In this document: positions 46,927-58,770 of the stretch, in pieces
Layout of the letters: every line of letters begins with the position of its first letter
Numbering within the stretch: position 1 is the first letter of the stretch
NCBI GenBank assembly: GCA_963751335.1
Contig: CAVVUB010000002.1
Location: 62,001 to 126,000 of the forward strand
Origin: Bog-473 sp963751335
GTDB lineage: Bacteria; Actinomycetota; Acidimicrobiia; Acidimicrobiales; RAAP-2
Reading direction: 5' to 3'
DNA: 64,000 nucleotides
The notes under the pieces: model-generated
What the model was told of the DNA's origin: nothing
What the model saw: only the letters and a program-made list of their open reading frames with translations
Databases searched by the model: none
Translations under genes and position numbers: made by a program

Positions 46927-48768
46927 TCAGCCAGGAGCCGGGCCGATCGGGCTCAGCAGAGCTGGTCCCTCGCCTGACAGGAGTTCCCCAGCAAAGTCGT
47001 TTCGGCTCAACACGATGTTCTGGTAGGCCGATCCAGCCAGGACGTCGTCCCGTTCGCCGAAATCCGCGAGCTCCCCGTTACTCAGGACCAGGAGCAGGTC
47101 GCACTGCGCCGTCGTCTCAATCCGATGCGAGATGATCACGATGGTGACGTGTCCTCTGAGCTCGGAGAGTGTCCGGCGGATGAGTTTCTCCGTGCGTCCG
47201 TCGACCGCGCTTGTCGGCTCGTCCAGCACGATGAGTTTCGGCGAACCGACGAGCGCACGTGCGATCGCGAGGCGCTGCTTCTGCCCGCCCGAAATGGCAC
47301 CACCACCCTCACCCACGAGAGTCTCGTAACCGTCGGGCATCCGGACGACGTCATCGTGCAGGTGGGCCGCTTTCGCTGCCGCGATGACCTCCTTGTCTTC
47401 ATAGTTCCGGAAGAACCTGATGTTTTCCATGACCGAACCCTGGAGGAGCACGGGTTCTTGGGGCACGAGGGCCACGATGTTGTTCTCACCGTCCTTGGAG
47501 ATCACGGCGGCGTCGACGCCGCCGATCGTCGTCCGGCCGGCTGTGGGCTCCCGTAGGCCCAGGAGGAGTTGGCTGATGGTCGTCTTGCCGCTGCCCGAGG
47601 GTCCGAGCATCCCGACGATCATTCCCTCCGGAATGTGCATCGTGACGCCGCGGAGCGCGAGGGTGGTCCCGTCGTAGGAGTACTCCACGGAATCGAAGTC
47701 CAGCTCGAAGGACTCGGGTACGGGTCCTCCGGTAGTGATTCGAGCGTCATCGAAGCGATTCAGATCGAACATCAAGTCTTCCAGCATGCCTTGAGAGCCC
47801 CGGAGGCCTTGGAACGAGCCCTGGACCGAAGCGCCGTAGCCGATGCCTCGCATTACGAGGATGAGGGCGAATCCGTTCTTGGCGAACTCCGCGTGACCGG
47901 ATCCTGTGAGGACGATGGCGATTATGATTCCCAGCGAAAAGATCTGGTACAGAGTGGGCGCGATGCTGCCGTTGATCGAAGACCTGCGGTAGATGCGACC
48001 GGTGTCCCGGATCATCCCGCGGAGAGTGTCCAAGATCTTGGGCTCCACACCGAACAATCGGAAGTCCCGGGCCAGCCGGGTGAACTCGGTCACCCGTGTG
48101 GCCATTGCTCTCGTGGACTGGGAGAGCTGTTTGTTGAGCCGTTTGCTACGTGCGTTGAGTGGCCGCAGACACTGCAAGAGCACGAAGCCAATGACAATGA
48201 CGGTGACCGCTGCGGCGGGATCGACTGCCAGGGCCACCCCCAAGAGCCCGCACGCCATCAGAAGCGATTGAACGCCGCCCGACACGCTCCCGATGATTCC
48301 GGAGGTCGCCGAGCTGTTCTGTACGAGGAGGTGTTGGAGGTGCCCGAGCCGCTCATTTGATTGAAGGGACCACTTGGCCCGGAAGAACCCTTCGACGACG
48401 TGTGTGCGGGTCGCTCTCAGTGCCTTCTCTGAGACAGACGTATTGATCAACGTCGTCGAGATGCTGATGATGAAAGAAAGGGGAAATGCGACGCAGATGA
48501 CGATGATCGCGTCGTGTTGGGTGAGTGTGGGACCGAGGCCATGGAACGAGCGCTTGCCCTCGACATCGGCCAACGCGACCTCTGAGATGACCAACAAGAG
48601 GATTGCTTGGGTCAGCGCACCCACGATGGAGAGGAAGATGAAGAGGGCTATCTTCAGACGTAGCGAACGCAGGCCAAGTGTTCTGAAGACCTCGAGTACC
48701 GACACGGTCGGCGCGTTCACGGTGGTGGACGATCGGGTCCTTGAGAAAGGTCTCTTCATTGGTTCCAT
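46927..48768 (-). CDS. ABC exporter, fused permease and ATPase (MsbA/lipid-flippase type)
   Basis: This 613-residue half-transporter has six membrane helices (first LKIALFIFLSIVGALTQAIL, then VIVICVAFPLSF-type segments) and a C-terminal ATPase with GPSGSGKTT, signature ISGGQKQR, Walker B LIVLDEPTS and H-loop ISHRIETT. Relatives export lipids or lipid-linked sugars, fitting its position among glycosyltransferases. The ATG at 48768 gives the usual length; the open frame extends upstream without support. Confidence 0.9.
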   Translation of the reverse strand: MEPMKRPFSRTRSSTTVNAPTVSVLEVFRTLGLRSLRLKIALFIFLSIVGALTQAILLLVISEVALADVEGKRSFHGLGPTLTQHDAIIVICVAFPLSFIISISTTLINTSVSEKALRATRTHVVEGFFRAKWSLQSNERLGHLQHLLVQNSSATSGIIGSVSGGVQSLLMACGLLGVALAVDPAAAVTVIVIGFVLLQCLRPLNARSKRLNKQLSQSTRAMATRVTEFTRLARDFRLFGVEPKILDTLRGMIRDTGRIYRRSSINGSIAPTLYQIFSLGIIIAIVLTGSGHAEFAKNGFALILVMRGIGYGASVQGSFQGLRGSQGMLEDLMFDLNRFDDARITTGGPVPESFELDFDSVEYSYDGTTLALRGVTMHIPEGMIVGMLGPSGSGKTTISQLLLGLREPTAGRTTIGGVDAAVISKDGENNIVALVPQEPVLLQGSVMENIRFFRNYEDKEVIAAAKAAHLHDDVVRMPDGYETLVGEGGGAISGGQKQRLAIARALVGSPKLIVLDEPTSAVDGRTEKLIRRTLSELRGHVTIVIISHRIETTAQCDLLLVLSNGELADFGERDDVLAGSAYQNIVLSRNDFAGELLSGEGPALLSPIGPAPG

Positions 48769-49099
48769 TGCGGCGACAGGGGAGACTCCACGCTCTTGGT
48801 CATGTTCATTCGCTCCCTTGGACGATCTCTGAACACCCGGGCCGGTCGACTGGACCGATCCCGAGCCGCGGCCCCACCTCACCCTCAGGACGAACCTAGG
48901 GGTAGCCCGGAGTGCGCTCTCGGCCACCAAAATACTCGGATCGGACCCGGTCGTGCGATCCGGGCCGCCGGATTGCGAATTGTGACACCCCCACGTCACT
49001 TTCCGACCTGCAAAGGTTCACGTCAGATGCAAGGAAACCGTGTTCTGCCCGTTCCGTCATGGCGTACTCTCCAGTCGGCGCTGCGGAGGGGCTGAAAAC

Positions 49100-50299
49100 G
49101 TGCACCGAGGAGATCCACATTTCGAGCCTGGGGCCGACACCGGCCCCGCTGCGCCGGGTGGGCGGCGCCGAGTGCTCGTCCTCATCAAGAGCCCGGGTCT
49201 CGGCGGCGCCGAACAGTTGTTGGTCCACATGGTCCGCCATCGAGACCGCGAGCGCTTCGACTACGAGGTGGCCTACATCCTCCAAAGCGAGAATTCTCTC
49301 GTGCCCCAGTTGGAGGAAGCGGGCGTCACCGTGCATTGGCTCGGCGGGACCTCGGGTCGCGATTCTGGGATGGACACTCCGCCTGCGCGACCTGCTCCGG
49401 AGGCGCAACTTCGACATCATGCATTCCCACATGCCCTATGCGGCGACTCTCGGGCGGATGGTGGCCGCTGCCAGCATGATGCCGAGCCGGCGGCCCGCCC
49501 TCGTCTATACCCAACACTCCATGTGGGACAAGATCGCCGTCGCCCTCAGAGCGCTCAACCGCGCCAGCATCGGACTGGACGACCGCCTCCTCATCGTGTC
49601 CGCATGCAGCCAAGGAATCGCTGCCGCCGCGACTTCGCCGCCACGCCACCGTCGTGATCCATGGGATCGAGATGGACCAGGTGCAGCAGGCCCGGGCCGA
49701 ACGCGAGACATCGCGCCGCGGTGTGCGCCAGGAGTTCGGTTTGGCCGAAGACGAGTTGATGGTCTTGACGGTGGCGAATCTTCGTCCTGAAAAGGGCCAC
49801 GACGTCCTCCTCCGGTCGGCCCGGATCGTCACCCAGCGCGAACTGCCCGTGCGCTTCATCGTTGCCGGCTGGGGACCGCTCCAGGCGAAGCTCGAGGCCG
49901 AGCACGCCAGCCTGGGCTTGGGTGACCGCTTCAGATTCGTGGGCCCTCGGTCCGACGTTTTGCGCCTGCTCGGCGCAGCGGATCTCTTCGTCCTGCCCTC
50001 GCGCCACGAAGGGCTCCCCGTGACCCTCATGGAGGCGGCGGCCATGGGCGTACCGATCGTGGCCAGCTGCCGTGGGGGAAATCCCGAATCTCTGGACCGA
50101 TGGCCTCGACGCGGTGCTGGTCACGCCCGAGCAACCCGCCGCCCTGGCCGATGCCATCACCATGCTGGTCCGGGACGCCGCGCTCCGAAATCGGCTGGCG
50201 AGCGGCTCGCTCGCGAGGGGGGCCCTCTTCGATGTCACCCGGTGCGTCCGCCAGGTCGAGGGCATCTACGACGAACTCGTGCCCGCGCCCCAGGGCTGA
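49100..50299 (+). CDS. GT4-type glycosyltransferase A (frame-broken)
   Basis: Four pieces in successive frames make one protein of about 400 residues: VLVLIKSPGLGGAEQLLVHM near the start, NFDIMHSHMPYAATLGRMVA, MVLTVANLRPEKGHDVLLRS, and FVLPSRHEGLPVTLMEAAAM with the donor-binding ExxxxxxxE motif, ending in VEGIYDELVPAPQG. The frame changes (near 49370, 49640 and 50085) are all +1. GTG 49100 has a GGAGGGG site. It probably transfers a sugar from a nucleotide donor onto a lipid carrier. Confidence 0.8.
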
Positions 50300-50309
50300 T
50301 CGGACCACG

Positions 50310-51778
50310 ATGACGCCCCTGAGCCCGGCCGCACCCCTGGCCGGACGCCGATTGCTGCATCTGGCGACGACCGACATGAGCCTGGCCCTCCTCCTGGGCC
50401 CCCAGCTGCGGGCCTTTGCCGACGCCGGCATGGAGGTGATCGGAGCTTCGGCCGAGGGCGCCTACGCAGGAGAGCTGGCCGCTTGGGGTATCCGGCACGA
50501 GCCGGTCACGCACGCGACCCGTTCGAACTCGGTCGGCCAGGACGTGCAAGCACTGGCGGAGCTCGTGCGCATGTTCCGCCGGCTGCGGCCGGACATCGTG
50601 CACACGCATAACCCCAAACCGGGGGTCTACGGGCGACTGGCCGCCAAGCTGGCCGGCGTGCCCGTCGTGGTCAACACGGTGCACGGCCTCTATGCCACGC
50701 CCACCGACCCGCTTCTGCGCCGGACGTTGGTCTACGGACTCGAACGCACCGTCTCGATCTGTTCCCAGGCCGAGCTCGTGCAGAACGTGGAGGACATGGA
50801 GGCACTCGCCCGATGGCGGGTGCCGGCGCGCAAGCTGGTCCTGCTGGGCAACGGAATCGACCTTCAGCGTTTTCGAGCCGCGGCCCCCCGAGGTCGTGGC
50901 GGCGGCCCGCCGGTCGATGGGCGTGGCGGACGGGCACGTGCTCGTCGGGTTGGTGGGCCGCCTGGTTTGGGAGAAGGGGTTCGCCGAACTCTTCGAGGCG
51001 GCCCGCCTCCTGCGGCATCAGCTGCCCCGACATCGCCATCGTGGTGATCGGGCCGGGCGACCCGGCCAAGAGCAACGCGCTGTCCGAGGCCGACGTGCGG
51101 CTGGCCGAGGAGATCGGCAACGTGCGATTCCTCGGGGAACGCAAGGACGTCGAGGACCTCTATCCGGGGATGGACCTCTTCGTGCTGCCCTCCTATCGAG
51201 AAGGGTTCCCGCGCTCGGCCATGGAGGCAGCAGCGTGCGGCGTGCCGGTGGTGGCCACCGACATCCGGGGCTGCCGCCAGGTCGTTGACCACGGCACGAC
51301 GGGCCTCCTGGTGCCCGTTCGCGACGGCGCCGCCCTGGCCGGCGCGATCGGGGCCCTGGCCGGTGACCCGGCGCGGCGGCGAGAGATGGGTCAGGCCTCG
51401 GTGGCCCGGGCCCGAGCCGAGTTCGATGACCGCAGGGTGATCGGCATCACCCTCGAGGTCTACGAGCGCCTCCTTCGGCCACGCGAGGAAGACCCGGCGG
51501 CGGTCGACCTCGGCGGCATGAGGGTGCGGGCCATGCCCTCCGGGCCGAGTGACCGGAGCGGGCCCGGTGAGGCGATCAGTTGCCGACGCGCCGTGAACAC
51601 CACGCGCGGCACGGCCTACGTGTCAGGTATCCACTCGGCCGGAGACCAGTCGGCCGCTTCGGTCTCGATGACCGGGTCGGCACCCCACTGCGCCATGTCT
51701 TCGCCCGGCCGCCCACTCCCCTTCATCACTCAGTGCAGCGGGGGTGGCGCGACCCGACTCCGAGACGGGGCGCCGTAG
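50310..51778 (+). CDS. GT4-type glycosyltransferase B (frame-broken)
   Basis: The gene begins 10 bp after GT A. Motifs include LRPDIVHTHNPKPGVYGRLA, VNTVHGLYATPTDPLLRRTL, LVGLVGRLVWEKGFAELFEA, FVLPSYREGFPRSAMEAAAC and VVATDIRGCRQVVDHGTTGL. Two +1 frame changes lie near 50875 and 51025. This profile resembles EpsD/WbnK-like enzymes that add a sugar to a lipid carrier. The family pattern ends near 51500; beyond it the frame overlaps the end of the opposing gene, so the true stop may have been lost. Confidence 0.78.
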
Positions 51779-53094
51779 CCGTCGTGCCAGCTGCCACGGA
51801 TAGGGATACTCACCTTCGGGAGCCAAGGGAATGGCCGGCAGGACGAAGAGAAACGGAAGGAGCAAGGTTCGCTCCCGCGTGATCAGACCGAGGTTGCCCA
51901 GCGCGGCGAAGGCATAGAGGAACACCAGGCTGTAGATGGCGCACACCAAGACGTAGGGACGTTGGATCGAAGCCCGGAACAGACATCGCAGCTGGCGGAG
52001 CGAAAGGAGGAATACGGCCAGGATCAAGATATTCTCGGCTGCCGCCGCGAGCTGGGTCAGGCTGCGGGCGGCGATGGGCAGCGGGTCGAAGAGCACGGTG
52101 TAGACGTCGCGGGGGTAGTCGAGGGCGTTGCTCGAGTACGGGACATTGCTGCTGCCGAAGCCGGCGCCCGTGCCCTGGTTGTTGGCGCCCACCTTGTTGA
52201 GCGTCCCCGACAGCCCATTGCCGCCGGTCAGGTGCACGAAATGGGAGGCCGCGGTGCCGGTCAGGATGACGAAGGCTCCGACGACGAGCACTGCGGCAAC
52301 GATGCGTATCGGGCGGATGGCCCGGCCCTGCCGGAACAGACCCCGGACCACCATGGCCAACGCGAACGCCACGACGAGGATGACCAATTCGTCGGGCCGG
52401 ATCACAAGGGCGAACGCACCGCCGACGATGCCAATCGGGTAGCCGAGTGCCCGACCCTGCAAGATCAGCGCCATCCCGTAGGCGACCAGGCTGAGGGCGA
52501 GCAGCATGCCCGCTTCCTTGCTGACGTCCGCCGTCCAGAACAAGAGCGAGGGGAACAGGAGCACCAGCCATGCATACCGTTTGCGGTTGGCCTCGGGGAA
52601 CGTGATCCGGAACGCGAGATAGAAAATGGCTGTGCCCACGAAGGAGGTGAAGGCAGCGACGAAGAAAGCAGGCCAGAAGGTTCGGCCCGACCAGCGTCAT
52701 GATGACCCCGCCGAAGATGGAGGTGGCCCCTTTGCCGACGATGCCCTGGAGTTCCGGCGCCCTGGGTGGTGAAGTGGAAGTTGCGCCAGTTGTCCGCCAG
52801 CACGGCGCCCTGGTGCGTATAGCGGAGCCAGTCGGAGACGCCGTGGTAGAAGTGATTCACCACGAAGATCTGGAGCGGAGCGCACGCCAGGTGCAGGATG
52901 AGGCTGGCCAGCAAGACTCTGCGCAGCGTGACGTAGGAGTCACCACGGGCGACGCGATCGACGATCAGGTACCCCAAGTAGCCCAGGACCACCACGGTGA
53001 GGAGGGCCACCGGCAAGTCGGTACCCACGTGCACTGAGCTATTTGGGCTGGAGGAAGCGGCGAGCCGCTTGGTGGCGAGCATGAGGTGGATCAT
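51623..53094 (-). CDS. Polymerase-like multi-pass membrane protein (frame-broken)
   Basis: Joined frames give about 490 residues with ten or more hydrophobic helices. The segment FPSLLFWTADVSKEAGMLLA is typical of EpsG/Wzy-like polysaccharide polymerases, and VIRPDELVILVVAFALAMVV and the loop GNLGLITRERTLLLPFLFVL agree with that. At least two frame changes lie near 52690 and 52760. It lies between a glycosyltransferase and a sulfotransferase, so a role in joining repeat units is plausible. The start at 53094 overlaps the sulfotransferase stop. Confidence 0.7.
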
Positions 53095-54033
53095 CGGCTC
53101 ACCACGCCATCGAAATTGGGCCAGCGGTCCAGCTCGAGCCCGGGGTGGTTCTTGGCCAGGGCGATGACGTCAGCCGCGTAGAGGTCGACCAGGCGCCGCC
53201 TCACATCCTCGGGCAGCGAGAGTTTGTCCCGGCTTGCGCTCACCCGGCGGGACAGGCCGTCGGGCACGAATGGGTCGAGGTCGAGGAAACGGAAGGTGCG
53301 CGACAGCTCGCCCACCGGGTCGGCGACGCACCGCTCGTACTGGAGCACGAGGAACCGGTCGGGTGGGAACCAGGACGCCCAGGCGGCCAGTTGACGGTCG
53401 TAGAAGCCGCGATCGACGGCATCCGCCCACACCTCGGCCGTGAACCGACCACGCTGGGCCTGGTGGTGCGACAGCCCTGAGCACAAGCGCTCGACCGGGT
53501 CGCGGAGCAGAACGAGCAGGCGGGCCTCGGGTGCCGCCTGGGCGAGCAGACCCGGCACCCAGGGCAGGTGGATGTAGTCGGGGGTCCACTCGCCCGCCAC
53601 CGTGCCAGGTCGTCGAGGGAACCAGCCGTGGTACTCGCGCGGCGTCGGCGGAGCCGAAGGGCTTCACCGCGAAACGATCGAAGTAGTGGCGTTCCTTGTG
53701 CAGGCCCGGCCGGGCTGACACCTGCGGGTGGGCCGCGATCAACCCCTCCCACCAGGTCGTTCCGGCCTTCTGGACCCCGATGCCGACGAACTCAGGCGGC
53801 CCCGCGACCTCACCGGGCTCGAGCGCGGGCGGGGTGAAATCGAACCCCTCCTCCCACGGTGCGTAACGGCCACCCGCATGAAGGACGGCCAGGCGGGCCG
53901 ACAACGGGAGCTTCGAGAAGATCTGCGCCCCGGTCTTCCGGAGTTGGTTCGCTACGTTCGAGGCGGGACTGCGTGCTGCCACCCCACCAGCCTCCCTACG
54001 AGTCGGTGAACGGCGCGCCAAGGTCGCCGACAT
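53091..54033 (-). CDS. Sulfotransferase B (frame-broken)
   Basis: The N-terminal part has FVGIGVQKAGTTWWEGLIAA (PAPS 5' site) and HKERHYFDRFAVKPFG; after a frame change near 53600-53640 it continues with LLVLLRDPVERLCSGLSHHQ (3' site) and RFLVLQYERCVADPVGELSR. This is the pattern of heparan-type and Nod-factor sulfotransferases. Total length would be about 314 residues. It is on the opposite strand to GT C and starts at ATG 54033. Confidence 0.82.
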
Positions 54034-54104
54034 CGCACTGAAAGGTAGATGAAATCGCGCGTCGTTGGCTATTCAGCCCCGGATCCGAGCAGAATGCCCT
54101 CACC

Positions 54105-55269
54105 ATGGGGCCCCAGCCGAATTCCTTCGCCGGCGCGCCGACAGACCCGGGACCCCGAGTCCTCCACGTCATTCCCACCGCCCTGGGGCGGGGCGCCCAG
54201 GTCTTCGCCCGGGCCCTCGTGGACCAGCTCGGAGGAAGTGCTGGTGGGCACACCCTGGTGAGCCTCTTCGACGGGGACCACGGGGTCCGCGTCGACCGGG
54301 CTCTGGGCCTGCCGGGCGGGGTGGGGGCGGCCACAGGGCTCCACCCACAGGCCCTGGCCCGCCTGGCCCGGGTGCTGCGAGACCTCCGGCCCGACCTCGT
54401 GCTGGCCCACGGCGGCGACGCGTTCAAGTATTTGGCCCTCGCCACTCGCTCCCCCATCGCCTACTGCGTCATCGGCACGTGGCCCGCGACCGCCCGGCGA
54501 AGCCCCCACAGTCTGATTTGGCGGGCCCTGGTCCGACGGGCCTGGGTCTCCGCCGCCGTCTCCGACGACGTCGCGGCCGATCTGCACCAGGTGCTGGCGG
54601 TGCCTGACAAGCGCATCGTCGTCATCCCCAATGGGCGCGATGCGGAGCGCTTCCGGCCGGCCACCGACTCAAAGACGAGGCGAGCAGGTCTCGCTCCTCT
54701 TCGTGGGTGCCTTCACCGAGGGCAAGCGACCCGATCGCTTCGTCGACCTCGTGCGATGCCTCAGCGAGAAGGGGCTCGCCGTCCGCGCCACCATGGTGGG
54801 CGACGGTCCACTGCGCCGCACGCTCGAACCAGCCGCCTTGTCAGCGGGAATTGAGCTCGCTGGGTTCTGCGACGACGTTGTGCCCTTTCTTCAGACCGCG
54901 GACGTGCTCGTCTTCCCGAGCGCACCGGATGGCGAGGGCATGCCCGGGGTGCTCATCGAGGCCGGACTGTGTAGCCTCCCTGTGGTGGCGACGCGGGTCG
55001 CCGGCACCTCGACGGTGCTCGAGGAGGGGCGGACCGGCATGCTGGTGGACGTCGACGACGCCGCCGCGTTGGCGGCTGCCGTGACCGCACTCGTGCAAGA
55101 CCCGCTCCGACGTCACGCTATGGGGCAGGCAGCGCGGGATCGCTGTGTGACGCGCTTTGCGCTCCCTGTCGTGGCCGACCGCTGGGACGCGCTCTTCACC
55201 TTGATGGTCTCGGCCCGGGACATGCGCCTCCCGAAGGCCGCCGCGCTCGAAGCGATGCGGGTTCACTGA
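54105..55269 (+). CDS. GT4-type glycosyltransferase C (one frame break)
   Basis: Joined at a +1 change near 54680, the protein is about 388 residues. Its motifs are PRVLHVIPTALGRGAQVFAR, LRDLRPDLVLAHGGDAFKYL, AVPDKRIVVIPNGRDAERF, SLLFVGAFTEGKRPDRFVDL and FPSAPDGEGMPGVLIEAGLC. The stop overlaps the ATG of the asparagine synthase gene (TGATG), so the two are translationally coupled. Confidence 0.83.
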
Positions 55270-57222
55270 TGTGCGGGATCGCCGGGCTGCTCGACACCAC
55301 ACGAGCCACCGGCCCGGACGTACTGCATCAACGGGCACGGGACATGGCTTCGACCCTGATCCACCGTGGCCCGGATGACGCTGGGACATGGGTCGACGCA
55401 GATGTGGGCGTGGGCTTGGGCCACCGCCGGCTCGAAGTGGTCGGGCGGGGCGCCCAAGGTCAGCAACCCATGGGATCGCCCAGCGGCCGGTGGATCGTCA
55501 GTTACAACGGCGAGCTCTACAACACGCCTGCCTTGCGCGCCGAGCTGGAGGGCACCGGGCTGGACATCCGGGGTACGTCGGACACCGAGGTGCTGGTCGG
55601 TGGGCTCGACCGCTGGGGTCTCTTCGGCACGCTCGAGCGAATCGAAGGCATGTTCGCCTTCGCCGCCTGGGATCGCCGCGAGCGCCGACTCCACTTGGCC
55701 CGTGACCGCTTCGGGGAGAAGCCATTGTTCTACGGCTGGGCGGGGCCGGTCTTTGCCTTTGCCTCCGAACTCAAGGCCTTCCACACCATGCCGACCTTCG
55801 AGGCCCGGGTCAACCGCGACGCGGTGGCTGAGTACCTCCGCCTCAGCTGCGTGCCCGCTCCGGCGTGTATCTACCACGGCCTTGCCAAGCTGGGTCCGGG
55901 CGCCCGCGTCTGCGTCGAGACGGGTACCGTAGCGGGCCGCCTGCCCCAACAGGTGCCGTACTGGTCGGCCGGCGAGGCCATCGACGCAGCCTGTCGGCTT
56001 CGTCCCCTGGCCGACGACCGCGAAGCGATCGAGGTGGTGGAGGGCGCACTCTCTGACTCGGTGGGCGCCCGCAGCCTGGCCGAGGTCCCCGTCGGTGCAC
56101 TGCTCTCCGGGGGCATCGATTCCAGCCTGACCGTGGCCCTGATGCAGCGCCACAGCGGGCACCCGGTACGGACGTTCACGGTCTCCTTCGAGGATGAGGC
56201 CTTCGATGAGGCGCCAGCGGCTGCCGCGGTGGCCACGCACCTCGGGACGGAACACACGACCGTCGCCATGTCGGCACAGGACGTCTTCGATCTCGTCCCC
56301 CGGGTGCCCGACATCTGGGACGAGCCGTTCTCCGACAGCTCACAGCTCCCCACCTACCTGGTGGCCAAGGTGGCCCGACAGGCAGTGACCGTCGCTCTGT
56401 CGGGGGATGGTGGCGACGAGCTCTTCGCCGGGTACAACCGCCATGCCTGGTTGGATCGGGTCTGGCGTGCCGCGGACCCCTTCCCACCTTCGCTCCGACG
56501 TGGTGTCGGGGGGACGTTGCGTCGCATCCCACCGGGAGCCGTCGACTCGGTGGCAGGCCCGGCTCCCGTCACGCTGGCAGGTGCGCCTGCCCTCGACGAA
56601 GGTGGCCAAACTGGGTCGCGTCCTCGAGGCCTCGAGCGTCGATGCCGCCTACCGGGCGCTCGTCTCGCACTGGGAGGATCCGGCCTTACTGGTACGCGGC
56701 GCCTCCCCGACGCCGGCCGTCATCGGTAACGGCCACACCACGCCAGGCTCGCCGGACGTGATGGCGCAGCTGCTGCGGACCGACCTGGTGACCTACCTTC
56801 CCGACGACATCATGACCAAGGTGGACCGGGCGGCCATGGCCGTGTCGCTCGAGACGCGCACACCCTTTCTCGATCGCGGCGTGCTCGAGGCAGCTTGGCG
56901 ACTACCGCCGACCTCGAAGCGCCGCGACGGCACGGCCAAGTGGGTCCTGCGGCAGATCCTCTATCGCCACGTGCCGGCGTCTTTGGTCGACCGGCCCAAA
57001 ATGGGGTTCGGCGTGCCCATCGGCAACTGGCTGCGCGGCCCGCTCCGGCCCTGGGCCGAGGATCTCCTGTCGGAATCGGCGCTGGCGCGCCACGGCTTTC
57101 TCAGACCGGAGCCGATACGCCAAGCCTGGAATCTCCACCAGGCCAAGCGGCGGGACCTCAGCGCAGAGCTGTGGGGCGTGCTGATGCTCCAGGCCTGGCT
57201 GGATCGCTGGCCCGCGAGCTGA
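55269..57222 (+). CDS. asnB: Asparagine synthase (glutamine-hydrolysing) (one frame break)
   Basis: The protein starts MCGIAGLLD with the N-terminal nucleophile Cys2, then VSYNGELYNTPALRAELEG, the ATP loop ALLSGGIDSSLTVALM and LSGDGGDELFAGYNRH. A +1 change near 56580 breaks the last third; in the next frame it continues with YLPDDIMTKVDRAAMAVSLE, VPASLVDRPKMGFGVPIGNW and ends at 57222 (about 650 residues). AsnB-like enzymes in polysaccharide loci often amidate uronic acids rather than make asparagine. The start overlaps GT C. Confidence 0.86.
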
Positions 57223-57237
57223 CGCGCCGGCTTCGAC

Positions 57238-57543
57238 TCAGATGCGAGCCTCGGGGTGCGCGGCACCCTCGAGCGCGCCATCTGACATCCGCTGGTTCAG
57301 CGACCCGAGGTCGTCGGTGCCGGATTGGTCCCCCGCCCGGATGAGATCGGCCCCGTCGTTGGCCTCCATCGTGGACTCGATGCGCTCGGGCGCAACCGTG
57401 GGCTCCTCGTCGGGTGGCTCGTCATAGGACTCGGCCGCGCCGTCACGTACGAGCTTGGTCGGCTTGCCGAAGGACAACCAGCGAGCCTCGTGCCGCCCGA
57501 ACGGGTCGGTGAACCAGCCCTCTTCCTCCTCGTGAGGTTCCAT
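57238..57543 (-). CDS. Small acidic protein of unknown function
   Basis: This 101-residue protein begins at ATG 57543 after a strong GAAAGGAG site. The core WFTDPFGRHEARWLSFGKPT then KLVRDGAAESYDEPPDEEP is a motif I associate with small uncharacterised actinobacterial proteins. The rest is acidic and Ser/Gly-rich. Function is unknown; it is convergent with asnB. Confidence 0.72.
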   Translation of the reverse strand: MEPHEEEEGWFTDPFGRHEARWLSFGKPTKLVRDGAAESYDEPPDEEPTVAPERIESTMEANDGADLIRAGDQSGTDDLGSLNQRMSDGALEGAAHPEARI

Positions 57544-57732
57544 GGCGTCTCCTTTCGGTGCCGGTTCTCGAACGGTACCGGATCTCGTCCGTCGGTGTGC
57601 ACGACCCTTGGGGAAAGCTTGAACGGCACGTGTCGGCTTCGGGATCGGAGGGTGAACCGGGCCGCAAGCCCACCTCGACGGCTGCACTAGCCTGCCTTCT
57701 CCCTTCCTCAACGAGAACGGAACCGTGGCCCG

Positions 57733-58770
57733 GTGCGGATACTGACCACTGCAAATCACCTGGATTCGGCTGGTGGCCTGGAGCGAACCCATCTGACGAA
57801 CGCCCAGGGCCTGGCCCGCCGTGGGCACCGGTTGGACCTGGTGTATGTCGAGGAGGGGGCATTCACCGACAGCTGGCGCGACCTTACGGTCACCATGACA
57901 CGGGTTTCTTCGACGCTGCCCCGACGGGCCGACCCGTTGCATTCGACACTCAACGTCGCCGAGGCGGTCCGGAACGCCCGGCAACTCGAACCCGACATCG
58001 TGTACGCCTATCGCTACTGGGACCTGCCTTTCGCAGTCGCTGTCGCCGCCGGTCGGCCCACCGCCGTCGTGTACCACCTCTGCCTCCCGCCTCCTGGTCG
58101 GTTGCCTCGTTGGCTCCGAGCTGCACTCTCCAGGGTCGACGCCACCGTCTCGGTGTCCGAACACACCCTGGGCCTCTGGCGCGGCACCGGCCTGCACGTC
58201 GACCGAGCCGTCGTCGCACTCACCTCAGTCGATCTCGAGGCCTATGTGCCCGGCACGCCCATGGGCCGGGAGCAGACGAGACATGAGCTGGGGATCGGAT
58301 CCGGGGACCGCATGATCTTCTTCGGCGGTCGCATCGCCCCCGAGAAAGGGGTCGACGTCCTCGTTCGGGCCTTCCGGCAGGTGATCGAGAAAGTAGGCCG
58401 GTGCCACCTCGTCGTGCTCGGTTCGCCCAGCGCCAGCGCCGACCCCGTCGATGCGGCGCGCTACGTCGAGGAGCTCCACGCGCTCGGTGAGGGACTTCAG
58501 GTGACGTGGCTCCCCCGACGCGACGACGTGGTGTCGCTCCTCCAGGCGGCTGACGTGGCCAGCGTTCCCAGCGTCTGGCCCGAGCCGCTCTCGCGTTCGA
58601 TCATGGAGGCGCTCGCCTGCGGCGTCCCTGTCGTGGCGACTGCTGTAGGCGGTTCCCCCGAAATCCTGACGGACTGGATGTCGCGTCTGCTGGCCGAACC
58701 CGGCAACGCCGACGACCTGGCCCGGCATCTGCTCGACGTGCTCGACTGGCGCGACGGGGAGGTCGACTAG
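57733..58770 (+). CDS. GT4-type glycosyltransferase D
   Basis: The open frame encodes 345 residues with TTANHLDSAGGLERTHLTNA, LEPDIVYAYRYWDLPFAVAV, MIFFGGRIAPEKGVDVLVRA and PEPLSRSIMEALACGVPVVA (ExxxxxxxE donor site). In an alternate frame after 58765 coding-type sequence continues (RQAAENRLSLDDEVDQIESA) to a TGA at 58872-58874, so the native protein is probably about 35 residues longer and a frame error truncates it. It starts at GTG 57733. Confidence 0.86.
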   Translation: MRILTTANHLDSAGGLERTHLTNAQGLARRGHRLDLVYVEEGAFTDSWRDLTVTMTRVSSTLPRRADPLHSTLNVAEAVRNARQLEPDIVYAYRYWDLPFAVAVAAGRPTAVVYHLCLPPPGRLPRWLRAALSRVDATVSVSEHTLGLWRGTGLHVDRAVVALTSVDLEAYVPGTPMGREQTRHELGIGSGDRMIFFGGRIAPEKGVDVLVRAFRQVIEKVGRCHLVVLGSPSASADPVDAARYVEELHALGEGLQVTWLPRRDDVVSLLQAADVASVPSVWPEPLSRSIMEALACGVPVVATAVGGSPEILTDWMSRLLAEPGNADDLARHLLDVLDWRDGEVD